Positions 46,128-55,690 of a DNA stretch of 64,000 nt are shown piece by piece. The notes under the pieces are model-generated. The model had not been told where the DNA came from. It saw only the letters and a program-made list of their open reading frames with translations, and made no database searches. The DNA lies in the NCBI RefSeq assembly GCF_014643695.1, contig NZ_BMJY01000006.1, positions 62,001-126,000 of the forward strand. The letters run 5' to 3'. Position numbers and translations under genes: made by a program. Origin of the DNA: Microbacterium album (lineage in GTDB: Bacteria > Actinomycetota > Actinomycetes > Actinomycetales > Microbacteriaceae). Every line of letters begins with the position of its first letter. Position 1 is the stretch's first letter.

Positions 46128-46859
46128 TCAGTGCGGGAAGATCTCGGGGTGCCGCGCGAGTTCGACGCGCGTGCGTCGGACGTGGCGGTACAGCACATCC
46201 TCGGCCTCGTCGGCGTCGCCGCGGCGGATCGCTTCGACGAGGAGGCGGTGGTCGAGGTGCACGGCCGCGTCCTCGCCGTGTGCGCGTGCCACCCTCGTGA
46301 AGGCGCGACGGTAGTGGTGCGTACGGTTCCAGAGGCGCACGACGGTCTCGCGCAGCATCGTCGTATCCGCCGCCGCGTATGTCGCAAGGTGGAAGGCCCG
46401 GTCGAGCGAGAGAAACTCCTCGGCGTCCGCAGCGCGCTCCATGCGCGCCGCCAGCTCGGCGAGGTCGTCGACCGCTGGGGCGAGCAGCGGCACGTTCATC
46501 GCCAGCAGCAGCGGCTCGATCCGCTCGCGCACGCGGTACAACTCCTCGCATTCGGCGAGGTTGAGCTGCGACACCCAAGCGCCGGCGTTCGCGACCCGCG
46601 TGATGAGGCCCTCGGCCTCCAGGATCCGCAGCGCCTCGCGCACCGGCACCCGACTCGCAGCGTACTGGTCGGCGAGATCCTCCTGGCGCACGCGCGTGCC
46701 CGGCGGGTACGCTCCCTCCAGGATGGCCGCGCGTACGCCGTCGGCGATCCGCACGCCCGCCGATCCGTGCCCGCTGTTCGCGGCGACTGCGCTATCCGCA
46801 GGGGTGCCCTCATACGCACCGTGCGGGTCGATGTCGGTGTCGAATGCCATGCGGTTCAC
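46128..46859 (-). CDS. GntR family (FadR/VanR-type) regulator
   Basis: A 243-residue regulator. The winged helix is at about 40-105 (VRQEDLADQYAASRVPVREALRILE, shown only in part by RVPVREALRILEAEGL) and the C-terminal FCD ligand domain (about 115-235) contains metal-ligand histidines (HLDHRLLVEAI). The start is the GTG at 46859, which overlaps the VOC stop (GTGA); the ATG at 46850 is an alternative. It probably acts on the divergent 47399-47559 region, controlling its own operon and the dehydrogenase-complex genes. Confidence 0.87.
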   Translation of the reverse strand: MNRMAFDTDIDPHGAYEGTPADSAVAANSGHGSAGVRIADGVRAAILEGAYPPGTRVRQEDLADQYAASRVPVREALRILEAEGLITRVANAGAWVSQLNLAECEELYRVRERIEPLLLAMNVPLLAPAVDDLAELAARMERAADAEEFLSLDRAFHLATYAAADTTMLRETVVRLWNRTHHYRRAFTRVARAHGEDAAVHLDHRLLVEAIRRGDADEAEDVLYRHVRRTRVELARHPEIFPH

Positions 46860-47398
46860 TCTGCCGGACGCGCGGGGTGCCACAGCGCCGTGCCGGGTGT
46901 GTCCTGCAGTGCCGTGTCGATCTCGTACGCTTTGCCGTCGGGGAAGCTGACGAGTTCGAACTGCATGCCCCAAGGGGCGCGGAAGTAGACCCAGCGCTGT
47001 CCGGCCGATGCGCCGGCGGACGCCACGGGATCGCCCATCACCTCGACGTCCTGCGCGCGCAGGTACGCCACGGCCGCGTCCATGTCTTCGACGTAGAACG
47101 CGAGGTGATGGCCGCCGATGTCGCTGTTGCGCGGTTGCGGCGCCTGGCCGTCGGCCGCGTCGTACTGGAAGACTTCGAGATTGGAGCCGTTCTCGAGCCG
47201 ATAGAACCGGATCTCCCGGATGACCGTGCGCGGATGCACGCCGATCTGCCGCTGCATCCAGTCGTCGTCTGACTGCTTGGCCCCGAGCGTGTAGACGCGC
47301 ACCGCACCGAGCACGCCGACGAGGAACGCCTCCGCCTCGTCGAGATCGGGAACGGTGAAGCCGATGTGGTCGGTGCCGCGGACTCCTGGGATCGGCAT
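46856..47398 (-). CDS. VOC family (glyoxalase/dioxygenase-fold) protein
   Basis: A 180-residue protein with two beta-alpha-beta-beta-beta halves. Metal-ligand candidates are His11 (TDHIGF), Glu in NLEVFQY, His in IGGHHLAFYV and Glu in QFELVSF, giving a complete glyoxalase-type metal site. It could be a lyase, isomerase or ring-opening dioxygenase. A strong AAGGAGGT lies just before the ATG. It is first in the operon with GntR and ALDH. Confidence 0.87.
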   Translation of the reverse strand: MPIPGVRGTDHIGFTVPDLDEAEAFLVGVLGAVRVYTLGAKQSDDDWMQRQIGVHPRTVIREIRFYRLENGSNLEVFQYDAADGQAPQPRNSDIGGHHLAFYVEDMDAAVAYLRAQDVEVMGDPVASAGASAGQRWVYFRAPWGMQFELVSFPDGKAYEIDTALQDTPGTALWHPARPAE

Positions 47399-47436
47399 GC
47401 GGACCTCCTTGTCGCAGGGAACGCGCGAGGCGCCCG

Positions 47437-47505
47437 ATTGGACCCATTTTCATGCATCTTGGACGAAATAGCCAGCGCGAATCGATCGGAGAGCTTGTAT
47501 TGGAT
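47437..47505. promoter_or_regulatory. Phased TTGGAY direct repeats (candidate GntR sites)
   Basis: ATTGGAC (47437), CTTGGAC (47458) and ATTGGAT (47499) lie 21 and 41 bases apart, about two and four helical turns. They occupy the intergenic region between the divergent VOC and E1 genes. An inverted repeat GATCGGA/TCCGATC (47484-47490 with 47505-47511) also spans the promoter. Confidence 0.45.
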
Positions 47506-47523
47506 CCGATCTGATCGTACTCT
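47495..47523 (+). promoter_or_regulatory. Promoter of the E1-E2 operon
   Basis: TTGTAT (47495-47500), a 17-base spacer and TACTCT (47518-47523) point towards the E1 gene at 47560. Confidence 0.55.
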
Positions 47524-47559
47524 CGGCCATGACGCCAGAGTCGGCGTCGATGACGGAGG

Positions 47560-49758
47560 GTGGCGAGGATGCCCAGACGCAAGCGGTTGCAGACCGGGGT
47601 GGAGTGGATTCAGCTCGCGTCCACCGCTGCCGACTGGAACGCCGCGGATCCCGCGCTGCTGCGCACGATCCTCGGGCAGCTGCACCTCATCAGGGCCTTC
47701 GAGGAGACCGTGCTCGAGCTGGCAGGCGAAGGCCTGGTGCACGGCCCCGCGCACTCGAGCATCGGTCAGGAGGGCGGCGCGGTCGGGTCGATCGTCGGGT
47801 TGCGCTCGAGCGATGCGGTGAACGGCTCGCACCGTGGGCACCACCAGTTCCTCGCGAAGGTCATCGGCCACGTCTCCAGGGGAGGCCTCGACCTCGATGC
47901 GCTCGTGTCGGACGATCTGCAGACCGTGCTGCAGCGCACGCTCGCCGAGATCCTCGGCCTCGCGCAGGGCTTCTCGGGTGGGCGCGGCGGCTCGATGCAC
48001 CTGCAGTGGCTCGAGGCCGGTGCGCTCGGAACCAACGCGATCGTCGGCGGCGGCGCGCCGTTCGCCGCGGGCAACGCGTGGGCGCAGAAGCACGGCGGCA
48101 CCACCGACCTCACGGTCAACTACTTCGGCGACGGCGCGTCGCAGATCGGGTCGGTGCTCGAGTCGTTCAACCTCGCGGCGGCGTGGAAGCTGCCCGTCGC
48201 GTACTTCATCGAGAACAACCTCTACGCGGTGTCGACCCGTGCCGATGAGGTCACGGCCGACGCGCGCTTCTCGGTGCGCGGTCAGGGCTTCGGCATCCCG
48301 TCGTGGCGCGTCGACGGCATGGATCCGCTCGCCGTGCACCTCGCGATGGAGGAGGCCGCCGAGCGGATGCGGGCGGGTGAGGGGCCCGCGATCGTCGAGG
48401 CCGAGGTGTACCGCTTCTTCCACCAGAACGGGCCGTTCCCCGGCAGCGCGTTCGGCTACCGGCCAAAGGCCGAGGAGGCCGCGTGGCGCGAGCGCGATCC
48501 GATCGTCCGCACGACCACCGAGCTGCGGAGGCTGGGGCTGCTCGACGAGGCGGGTGCCGCGGGCGTGCGAGAGCAGGCGCAGGCGGCGCTCGCCGACGCC
48601 GTCGCCGCGCTCATCGAGCCCGATCCGGACGCGCCCGGCAAGCGTCGCATCCGCCCCGAGCTGTGGCCGGATCCCGCCGTCGTCGACAGAGGCATCCGCT
48701 CGGACGGAGCCGAGCTCGACGGTCTCTCGGTGCTCGATCCCGTCGATCACTCGGGACCGTGGCAGCACACCAAGTTCGTCGATGCGATCGCCGCCACGCT
48801 CGACCGCCGAATGGCCGAGGACGAGCGGATCATCGTGCTCGGTGAGGACGTGCACCGCCTCAATGGCGGCACCAACGGTGCGACCAAGGGGCTCGCGAAG
48901 AAGTACGGTGAGGACCGGGTGATCGGCACCCCGATCAGCGAGAACGCTTTCTTCGGTCTGGCCGGCGGTGTCGCGCTCGACGGCCGGTTCCGGCCCGTTG
49001 TCGAGTTCATGTACCCCGACTTCATGTGGGTCGCGGCCGACCAGGTGTTCAACCAGGTCGCCAAGGTGCGCCACATGTTCGGCGACAACAATCGGATGCC
49101 GCTCGTGCTCCGCACGAAGGTGGCGATGGGATCGGGTTACGGCTCGCAGCACCTGATGGACCCGGCGGGCATCTTCGCGACCTCCGCCGGGTGGCGCATC
49201 GTCGCGGCCTCGAACGCCGCCGACTACCGAGGGCTGCTCAACGCAGCGCTGGCTCTGGAGGACCCGGTGCTCGTGATCGAGCACGTCGACCTTTACGGCC
49301 AGGCGGACCAGGTGCCGGAGGGCGAAGCCGACTACATCATCCCGCCCGGCTCGGCCGCGGTGCGGCGCACGGGCGCGGAGGTGACGGTGCTGACCTACCT
49401 GTCAATGGTGCAGCACTCGCTCGAGGCGATCGAGCAGACCGGCATCGACGGCGAGCTGATCGATCTGCGCTGGCTCGACCGCGCCTCGCTCGACTGGGAC
49501 ACGGTCGGCGAGAGCATCCGCAAGACCAACCGCGTGCTGATCGTCGAGCAGGGCGCGCGCGGCACGTCGTACGGCGGCTGGCTCGCCGACGAGCTGCAGC
49601 GGCGCTTCTTCGACTGGCTCGACCAACCGATCGAGCGCGTCACTGGCGGTGAGGCGTCGCCGTCGATCTCGAAGGTGCTGGAGCGGGCCGCGATCGCGAA
49701 GACCGAGGAGGTCGCCGCCGGCCTGGAGCGCGTGCGCGCGGGATGGGGAACAGTCTGA
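47560..49758 (+). CDS. Fused E1 alpha-beta 2-oxoacid/acetoin dehydrogenase
   Basis: A 732-residue fusion of the E1 alpha (about 25-330) and E1 beta (about 405-720) subunits. The ThDP-binding GDGASQIGS begins at residue 190, and the alpha domain also carries GFSGGRGGSMHL. The beta domain starts at WQHTKFVDAIAATLD. Such fusions decarboxylate 2-oxo acids (or acetoin) and pass the acyl group to a lipoyl E2, here the next gene. GGAGGG lies eight bases before the ATG. The substrate cannot be told from motifs. No E3 gene is near. Confidence 0.88.
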   Translation: MARMPRRKRLQTGVEWIQLASTAADWNAADPALLRTILGQLHLIRAFEETVLELAGEGLVHGPAHSSIGQEGGAVGSIVGLRSSDAVNGSHRGHHQFLAKVIGHVSRGGLDLDALVSDDLQTVLQRTLAEILGLAQGFSGGRGGSMHLQWLEAGALGTNAIVGGGAPFAAGNAWAQKHGGTTDLTVNYFGDGASQIGSVLESFNLAAAWKLPVAYFIENNLYAVSTRADEVTADARFSVRGQGFGIPSWRVDGMDPLAVHLAMEEAAERMRAGEGPAIVEAEVYRFFHQNGPFPGSAFGYRPKAEEAAWRERDPIVRTTTELRRLGLLDEAGAAGVREQAQAALADAVAALIEPDPDAPGKRRIRPELWPDPAVVDRGIRSDGAELDGLSVLDPVDHSGPWQHTKFVDAIAATLDRRMAEDERIIVLGEDVHRLNGGTNGATKGLAKKYGEDRVIGTPISENAFFGLAGGVALDGRFRPVVEFMYPDFMWVAADQVFNQVAKVRHMFGDNNRMPLVLRTKVAMGSGYGSQHLMDPAGIFATSAGWRIVAASNAADYRGLLNAALALEDPVLVIEHVDLYGQADQVPEGEADYIIPPGSAAVRRTGAEVTVLTYLSMVQHSLEAIEQTGIDGELIDLRWLDRASLDWDTVGESIRKTNRVLIVEQGARGTSYGGWLADELQRRFFDWLDQPIERVTGGEASPSISKVLERAAIAKTEEVAAGLERVRAGWGTV

Positions 49759-51113
49759 TGGCCACCGTGATCCGGATGCCGCAGCTCGCGGCGGGAGGCG
49801 CCGAGGCAGCCGTGCAGGCGTGGCTCGTCGAGCCGGGCGACGCGATCGACGTCGGCCAGTCGATCGTCGAGATCGAGACCGAGAAGGCGGTCGTCGAGTA
49901 TGAGGCCGAAGTCGCTGGTGTCTTCGCCGGATCGCTCGTCGGTGCGGGAGAGCAAGCCGCCGTGGGTGCGCCGATCGCCGTGATCGCGGGCCAGGGAGAG
50001 GCGCTCGACACCGCGCTCGCCGAGGCCGGCGCCGATGCCGCGCCGTCGCCGACGGAGGCGGCGGGGGTGCCCGAGGCGGCGCCGGTGCCCGCCGCGCCCG
50101 AGCCGGAGACGGCGCCCGAGCCGGAGTCCGCGCCCGAGCCGGCGACGGTGCCTGAGATGCCCGAGGCCGCTCCCGTGGGTGAGGCAGAGGCTCCGCCCGC
50201 AGCGGCCGGGGCGGCGCGGGCGGGGCGCACCTTCGTCACGCCGCTGGTGCGCCGCCTGGCGGCAGAGCGCGGAATCGACGTCCACGCGATCCCCGGTACC
50301 GGCCCTAACGGGCGCATCACCCGCCGTGACTTCGACGCGTTCGTCGCGGCAGCGCCCGCAACTCCTGCTCTGGCGGCACCCGATGCCGCGCCGGCCGCCA
50401 CCGCTGCGCCCGGCCCGGCCGCGCCGGAGACCGGCTTCACCGACGTGCCGCACACGGGCATGCGCCGCGCGATCGCGCGGCGGCTCACCGAGAGCACGTC
50501 GTCCGTGCCGCATTTCTTTCTGGTCGCCGATACGCGCGTCGACGAGCTGCTGGCGTTGCGGGAGCGAATCAACGCGTCCGGTGCCGAGAAGGTGTCCGTC
50601 AACGATCTGGTGCTGAAGGCGGTTGCCGGGGCGCTCACAGACGTCCCCGACGCCAACGCGATTTGGACGGATGAAGCCACCCGGCGCTTCGACGCGGTCG
50701 ACCTCGCGGTCGCCGTCTCGGTGCCGAACGGCCTGCTCACCCCGGTCGTCCGTGGGGCCGATCGGCTGTCACTCGGCGCGCTCAGCGCGACAGTCAGGGA
50801 ACTCGCCGGCCGGGCGCGCGAGGGGCGCCTCAAGCAACATGAGCTCGAAGGCGGATCCTTCTCCGTCTCGAACCTCGGCATGTACGGCACGAGTCAGTTC
50901 TCCGCGATCATCAACCCGCCGCACGCCGGGATCCTCGCCGTGGGCGCCGCGTTGAAGCGTCCCGTCGTCATGGCCGGTGGCGAGCTGGGCGTCGCCACGG
51001 TGATGACCGTCACGCTCTCAGCCGACCACCGCGTGCTCGACGGTGCGCTCGCCGCCGAGTGGCTGGCCGCTTTCGTGAAGAGGATCGAGAACCCGCTGTC
51101 GATCCTGCTCTGA
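49758..51113 (+). CDS. Dihydrolipoamide acyltransferase (E2)
   Basis: A 451-residue E2. One lipoyl domain (about 1-78; lipoylated Lys43 in ETEKAVVEYE) is followed by a long Ala/Pro/Glu linker, a peripheral-subunit-binding domain (about 152-192) and the catalytic acyltransferase domain (about 225-451) with His424 and Asp428 in SADHRVLDG. It takes the acyl group from the fused E1 to make acyl-CoA. TGATG overlap with E1. Convergent with DUF4032, 26 bases between the stops. Confidence 0.92.
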   Translation: MATVIRMPQLAAGGAEAAVQAWLVEPGDAIDVGQSIVEIETEKAVVEYEAEVAGVFAGSLVGAGEQAAVGAPIAVIAGQGEALDTALAEAGADAAPSPTEAAGVPEAAPVPAAPEPETAPEPESAPEPATVPEMPEAAPVGEAEAPPAAAGAARAGRTFVTPLVRRLAAERGIDVHAIPGTGPNGRITRRDFDAFVAAAPATPALAAPDAAPAATAAPGPAAPETGFTDVPHTGMRRAIARRLTESTSSVPHFFLVADTRVDELLALRERINASGAEKVSVNDLVLKAVAGALTDVPDANAIWTDEATRRFDAVDLAVAVSVPNGLLTPVVRGADRLSLGALSATVRELAGRAREGRLKQHELEGGSFSVSNLGMYGTSQFSAIINPPHAGILAVGAALKRPVVMAGGELGVATVMTVTLSADHRVLDGALAAEWLAAFVKRIENPLSILL

Positions 51114-51139
51114 CGAGCGATTCCGCTTCAGGCCGCGGG

Positions 51140-52435
51140 TCAGACCAGGTCGCGCCAGTCGGGCGCGGGCGAGGAGGTCGGCACGGGAGCCGTCACGCCC
51201 TCGGTGAGGGGGCCCATGATGGTCGCCTCGTCGCGGCGGTGCCGCAGCACGTCCTGGATGTAGCTGCTCAGCACCTCGGCGAGCGGGACGGATGCCTCGC
51301 GCTTCTCCTCGAGGTGCCAGCGGTGCTCGAGCACCTGATGGTACACCTCGGCGGGCTCGAGCTTGGCCCGAAGCTCGAACGGGATCGCCCGGACCACCGG
51401 CTCGAACGCCTGTGTGAGCCACTCGTGCGCCGCGAGTTCCTCCTCGTCCTCCGTGCGGCCGGAGCGCACGCGGAACTCGTCGAGGTCGTTGAGCAGGCGG
51501 CGGGCCTGGTTCTCCTCGACGTCGAGGCCCGTGAGGCGGATGAGGCGCCGCTGGTGGTGACCCGCGTCGACCACCTTCGGCTGGATGGACACGCGCGTGC
51601 CGTCCGCCACCGTCTCGATGGACATCTCGCCGATGTCGAAGCCCAGCTCGTTGAGGCGCCGCACGCGCTCCGTGATGCGCCACGACTCCGAGACCGAGAA
51701 CGTCTCCTGGTCGCGGATGGCGCTCCACAGCGCGCGGTAGGCGGAGACGATGCCGTCGGCCACGGCGACCGGATCGACTCCGCCCTCGAGTCGGCCGCTC
51801 GCCGCGAGATCCATGAGTTCGCCCGCGATGTTGGTGCGCGCGAGGTCGAGGTCGTGCTCGCGCTGACCGTCGGTGAGGCCGTCGCCCGTGGCGGACTCGT
51901 GGAGCTCACCGGTCTCGGCGTCGACGAGGTAGGCCGCGAACGCGCCCGCGTCGCGCCGGAACAGGGTGTTCGACAGGGAGACGTCTCCCCAGTAGAAGCC
52001 CACGTTGTGGAGCCGGACGAGCAGGACGGCGAGGGCATCGACGAGCCGCGTCGCGGTGCCGGGGCGCAGCGCGTGCGTGAACAGCGCGCGGTACGGCATC
52101 GAGAAGCTCAGGTGCGCCGTGACGAGCGCGGCCGGCAGCGGCTCGCCGTCCGGTGTGGTACGGCCCGCGACGACGGCGACGCGCCGCACGCACGGCACGT
52201 CGAGCCGCTGGAGGCTGCCGAGCATCTCGTACTCGCGCTGCGCCATCGCGCTGGTGGTCTCCTTGACCGCGACGATCTGCCCCGAAAGCTCACTGAAGCG
52301 CACGACGTGGCGCGAGATGCCCTTGGGCAGCTTGACGATCGTGCTCGCCGGCCACTGCTCGAGGGGGACCTTCCAGGGCAGGGCGAGCAGGCTCTGATCG
52401 AACTCGGCCGCCGTGATGCGCAGGGACTCGGGCAC
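51140..52435 (-). CDS. DUF4032 protein with a kinase-like N-terminal region
   Basis: A 431-residue cytosolic protein. The N-terminal part (about 40-200) resembles a lipopolysaccharide-kinase/small-kinase fold: VAVKET as the nucleotide-binding lysine strand, LHNVGFYWGDVSLSNTLF as the catalytic loop (D/N pair) and YLVDAETGEL in the DFG place. The remainder is DUF4032. The GTG start at 52435 has GAGGTG upstream. It lies 86 bases downstream of a UgpC-type ATPase gene, as in many actinobacteria. Function is unknown. Confidence 0.85.
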   Translation of the reverse strand: MPESLRITAAEFDQSLLALPWKVPLEQWPASTIVKLPKGISRHVVRFSELSGQIVAVKETTSAMAQREYEMLGSLQRLDVPCVRRVAVVAGRTTPDGEPLPAALVTAHLSFSMPYRALFTHALRPGTATRLVDALAVLLVRLHNVGFYWGDVSLSNTLFRRDAGAFAAYLVDAETGELHESATGDGLTDGQREHDLDLARTNIAGELMDLAASGRLEGGVDPVAVADGIVSAYRALWSAIRDQETFSVSESWRITERVRRLNELGFDIGEMSIETVADGTRVSIQPKVVDAGHHQRRLIRLTGLDVEENQARRLLNDLDEFRVRSGRTEDEEELAAHEWLTQAFEPVVRAIPFELRAKLEPAEVYHQVLEHRWHLEEKREASVPLAEVLSSYIQDVLRHRRDEATIMGPLTEGVTAPVPTSSPAPDWRDLV

Positions 52436-52521
52436 GGATCACCTCGTGTCTGGATGCGGTGCGGCCGGCGCTGTCGGAGGCGGCCCGGGCGCGGCCGCGC
52501 CGCCTCCGTGGGCGCTCGGCG

Positions 52522-53622
<1,101 letters not shown>

Positions 53623-53857
53623 GATTTCTCCTTCACCGGCAGGTACGTGCCGGACGATCCGTAGTGATGGATGCGATGCCCGGCTCCTCTCGAAACCAGG
53701 CCCCGCAGACCCGCCGTTGGGTCGCTCTCAGTATGGCACGCGGCCATCCGGCCCGGTCCGCCCGGGCGTGTCGCGCGACGCGGATCCGCCCGCCGGAGGC
53801 GCCGGTCGCGACCCCGTCTGGGCTTTTCTCAGCCGTACTCACTAGCATCGGAGAGTT

Positions 53858-53879
53858 GTGGCGGTGATCTGGCCGCCAC
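53858..53879 (+). other. Small hairpin before the thioredoxin-fold gene
   Basis: GTGGCGG and CCGCCAC form a perfect 7-bp stem with an 8-base loop, 23 bases before the ATG at 53903. It may influence translation. The rest of 53623-53902 shows no gene; TAGCAT at 53843-53848 is a possible -10. Confidence 0.4.
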
Positions 53880-53902
53880 GCGTTCAGCTTCAAGAGGATG
53901 GC

Positions 53903-54841
53903 ATGTCGAGCGACGAGACGGGCGAGACCGCCGAGGCGCGACGCCGGCGCGAGGCGCTGCGCGAGAAGGCCCAGCAGGTCAAGGCGCGTCAGGCGCGCAA
54001 CCGCGTGCTCCGGCGCGCGGCGATCGTCCTGGGCGTCGTCGCCGTCGTCGCGGCCGTCGCCTTCGCGGTCACGAACGCCGTGGTCCCGACCCTGTCGAAG
54101 CCCACGCTGAACCCGGCCAACATGCAGGACGACGGCGTCGTCCTGGACGAGACCGTGGTCGGCGCGGACGATGACGACGAGGCGGACGAGGCCGAAGCGC
54201 AGACGAACGCCGCCCCCGCGGTCGAGATCCACGTGTACGTCGACTACCTGTCAGAGGCGTCCGGCGTCTTCCAGCGGACGAATGCCGCACAGCTGAAGGA
54301 GTGGGTCGAGCAGGGCGCGGTGTCGCTCGTGTATCACCCCGTGGCGCTCCTGACGTCGAAGTCGAACGGCACGAAGTACTCCCAGCGCGCAGCCGGAGCG
54401 GCCGCGTGCGTGTGGGAGCACGCGCCCGAGGCGTTCATCGCATACAACCACGAGCTGCTGACGAACCAGCCCTCGCCCGACAGTGACGGCTATTCCGACG
54501 CGGAACTCGCGGACCGCGCGATCGCCGTCGGCGCCGCCAACACGCAGGTCGTGCGCGCGTGCATCGAGAACGAGGACTACTTCTCCTGGGCGCGTGAGGC
54601 GACCGAGCGCGCGCTGACTGAGCCTCTGCCGGGAACGGATGACGTGACCCTGTCGGGCGCGCCGATGATCCTCGTGAACGGCCAGTCGTACGTCGGCTCC
54701 CTGGAGCGGGCTGAGGAGTTCTCGCAGTTCGTGCTGAACGTCTCCAGCGACGCCTACCTGCGCACCGCGACCCCGACGCCGTCCCCCGCCCCGACTCCCA
54801 CCGACGAGCCTCCCGCCCCGACCCCCACCGACGGAGAGTAG
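53903..54841 (+). CDS. Membrane-anchored thioredoxin-fold (DsbA-like) protein lacking CxxC
   Basis: A 312-residue protein with a charged N-terminus, one membrane helix (about 39-60), an acidic linker and a thioredoxin_4/DsbA-type domain (about 105-280). The redox CxxC expected after VDYL is replaced by Ser117-Glu-Ala-Ser120. The cis-proline region (GAPMILVNGQSYVG) is kept. It is therefore unlikely to be a disulfide oxidase and may be a binding or structural relative. The C-terminal Pro/Thr repeat tail (TPTPSPAPTPTDEP) is cell-wall-like. The ATG at 53903 has AAGAGGA upstream; the longer frame from 53858 is not preferred. Confidence 0.85.
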   Translation: MSSDETGETAEARRRREALREKAQQVKARQARNRVLRRAAIVLGVVAVVAAVAFAVTNAVVPTLSKPTLNPANMQDDGVVLDETVVGADDDDEADEAEAQTNAAPAVEIHVYVDYLSEASGVFQRTNAAQLKEWVEQGAVSLVYHPVALLTSKSNGTKYSQRAAGAAACVWEHAPEAFIAYNHELLTNQPSPDSDGYSDAELADRAIAVGAANTQVVRACIENEDYFSWAREATERALTEPLPGTDDVTLSGAPMILVNGQSYVGSLERAEEFSQFVLNVSSDAYLRTATPTPSPAPTPTDEPPAPTPTDGE

Positions 54842-54871
54842 CGTCCTGCAGCACCGGGCGTGACGGCTCGG

Positions 54872-54877
54872 TATGCT
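54872..54877 (+). promoter_or_regulatory. -10-like hexamer upstream of tRNA-Thr
   Basis: TATGCT lies about 40 bases before the tRNA. No clear -35 is visible. Confidence 0.35.
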
Positions 54878-54916
54878 CGACTGGTCCGCCGCGCGACCAT
54901 CGTCGCGCGGGACCAC

Positions 54917-54989
54917 GCCGGCTTAGCTCAGTTGGTAGAGCACCTGTCTTGTAAACAGGGGGTCGTGGGTTCGAGCCCCGCAGCCGGCA
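54917..54989 (+). tRNA. tRNA-Thr (anticodon TGT)
   Basis: A complete cloverleaf: acceptor arms GCCGGCT and AGCCGGC, D-arm with AGCTCAGTTGGTAGAGC, anticodon stem CCTGT/ACAGG around the loop CTTGTAA, and T-arm GTGGGTTCGAGCCCCGC-like. Position 73 is A. The 3' CCA is not encoded. It reads ACA codons. Confidence 0.97.
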
Positions 54990-55001
54990 CCGCGGCGCAC
55001 T

Positions 55002-55421
55002 CTAGCTCACGCGCCAGGGGTTGATGATCTCGATGCCCGCCGCGGCGAAGTCGGCATCATTCCGCGTGGCGACTGCGTATCCGTGAGCGGCCGCCGTTGC
55101 CGCGATGAGTCCGTCCGCGACGGGAAGCGGCCGGCCGGCCGTGCGGGCTCTCGCCGCGATGCGCCCGTAGTGGATGGCCGCGCGCGCGTCGTACGCCAGG
55201 ATCCTGCCTTCGTACAGCTCGAGGATCGCGTCGATGATCGAGCGCAGCCGGTCGCGCCGCGCCCCCGCGGCGAGCGTCTCGACGCCGAACCGCAGCTCTC
55301 CGCACGTGATCGCACTCAGGTAGAGCGTGTCCTGCGCCTGCGCGTCCAGCCAGTCCAGGACCACGGGCGACGGCTCACGGCGCAGGGTCTCTGAGACGAT
55401 GTTGGTGTCGAGGACGATCAC
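55002..55421 (-). CDS. PIN-domain ribonuclease toxin (FitB/VapC-like)
   Basis: A 139-residue PIN-domain protein with the acidic catalytic set Asp5 (VLDTN), Glu42 (CGELRFG), Asp103 (VADGLIA) and Asp124 (DADF). The TRNDADF element before the end is typical of FitB/VapC toxins, which cleave RNA as dimers. The ATG overlaps the antitoxin stop (ATGA), so the pair is co-translated. It lies 12 bases from the tRNA-Thr gene on the opposite strand. Confidence 0.92.
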   Translation of the reverse strand: MIVLDTNIVSETLRREPSPVVLDWLDAQAQDTLYLSAITCGELRFGVETLAAGARRDRLRSIIDAILELYEGRILAYDARAAIHYGRIAARARTAGRPLPVADGLIAATAAAHGYAVATRNDADFAAAGIEIINPWRVS

Positions 55422-55672
55422 GGCAGTTCGATCGGCTCGGCCGGTGTGCGGTCGCGCATGTCATCGAGCAGCGCCGCCTCCTCGTCGGCCAGTCGCGCTC
55501 GGCGCCCGATCTGCGACATGGCCTGTCCCATCCGCACCCGTTGCTGAGGCAGGACGGCGCTCGAGAGAATCGACCTCACCTCTGCCTCGGTGCTTCGACC
55601 GTGCCGCTGTGCCTGTGCCTTGAGTGCGCGGTGCACCTCGTCCGGCAGGCTTCGGATCGTGATGGCAGCCAA
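55418..55672 (-). CDS. Ribbon-helix-helix antitoxin (FitA/VapB-like)
   Basis: An 84-residue protein with a ribbon-helix-helix DNA-binding motif (about 1-42; ITIRSLPDEVHRALKAQAQR) and a C-terminal toxin-binding tail. It neutralises the downstream PIN toxin and should autoregulate the operon through the inverted repeat at 55691-55716. Confidence 0.9.
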   Translation of the reverse strand: MAAITIRSLPDEVHRALKAQAQRHGRSTEAEVRSILSSAVLPQQRVRMGQAMSQIGRRARLADEEAALLDDMRDRTPAEPIELP

Positions 55673-55690
55673 TCGTCACCTCCCGCCTGC

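Noticed and set aside
54917..54989. tRNA-Thr as an active integration site
   Set aside because: No integrase gene and no duplicated tRNA 3' end were seen nearby.
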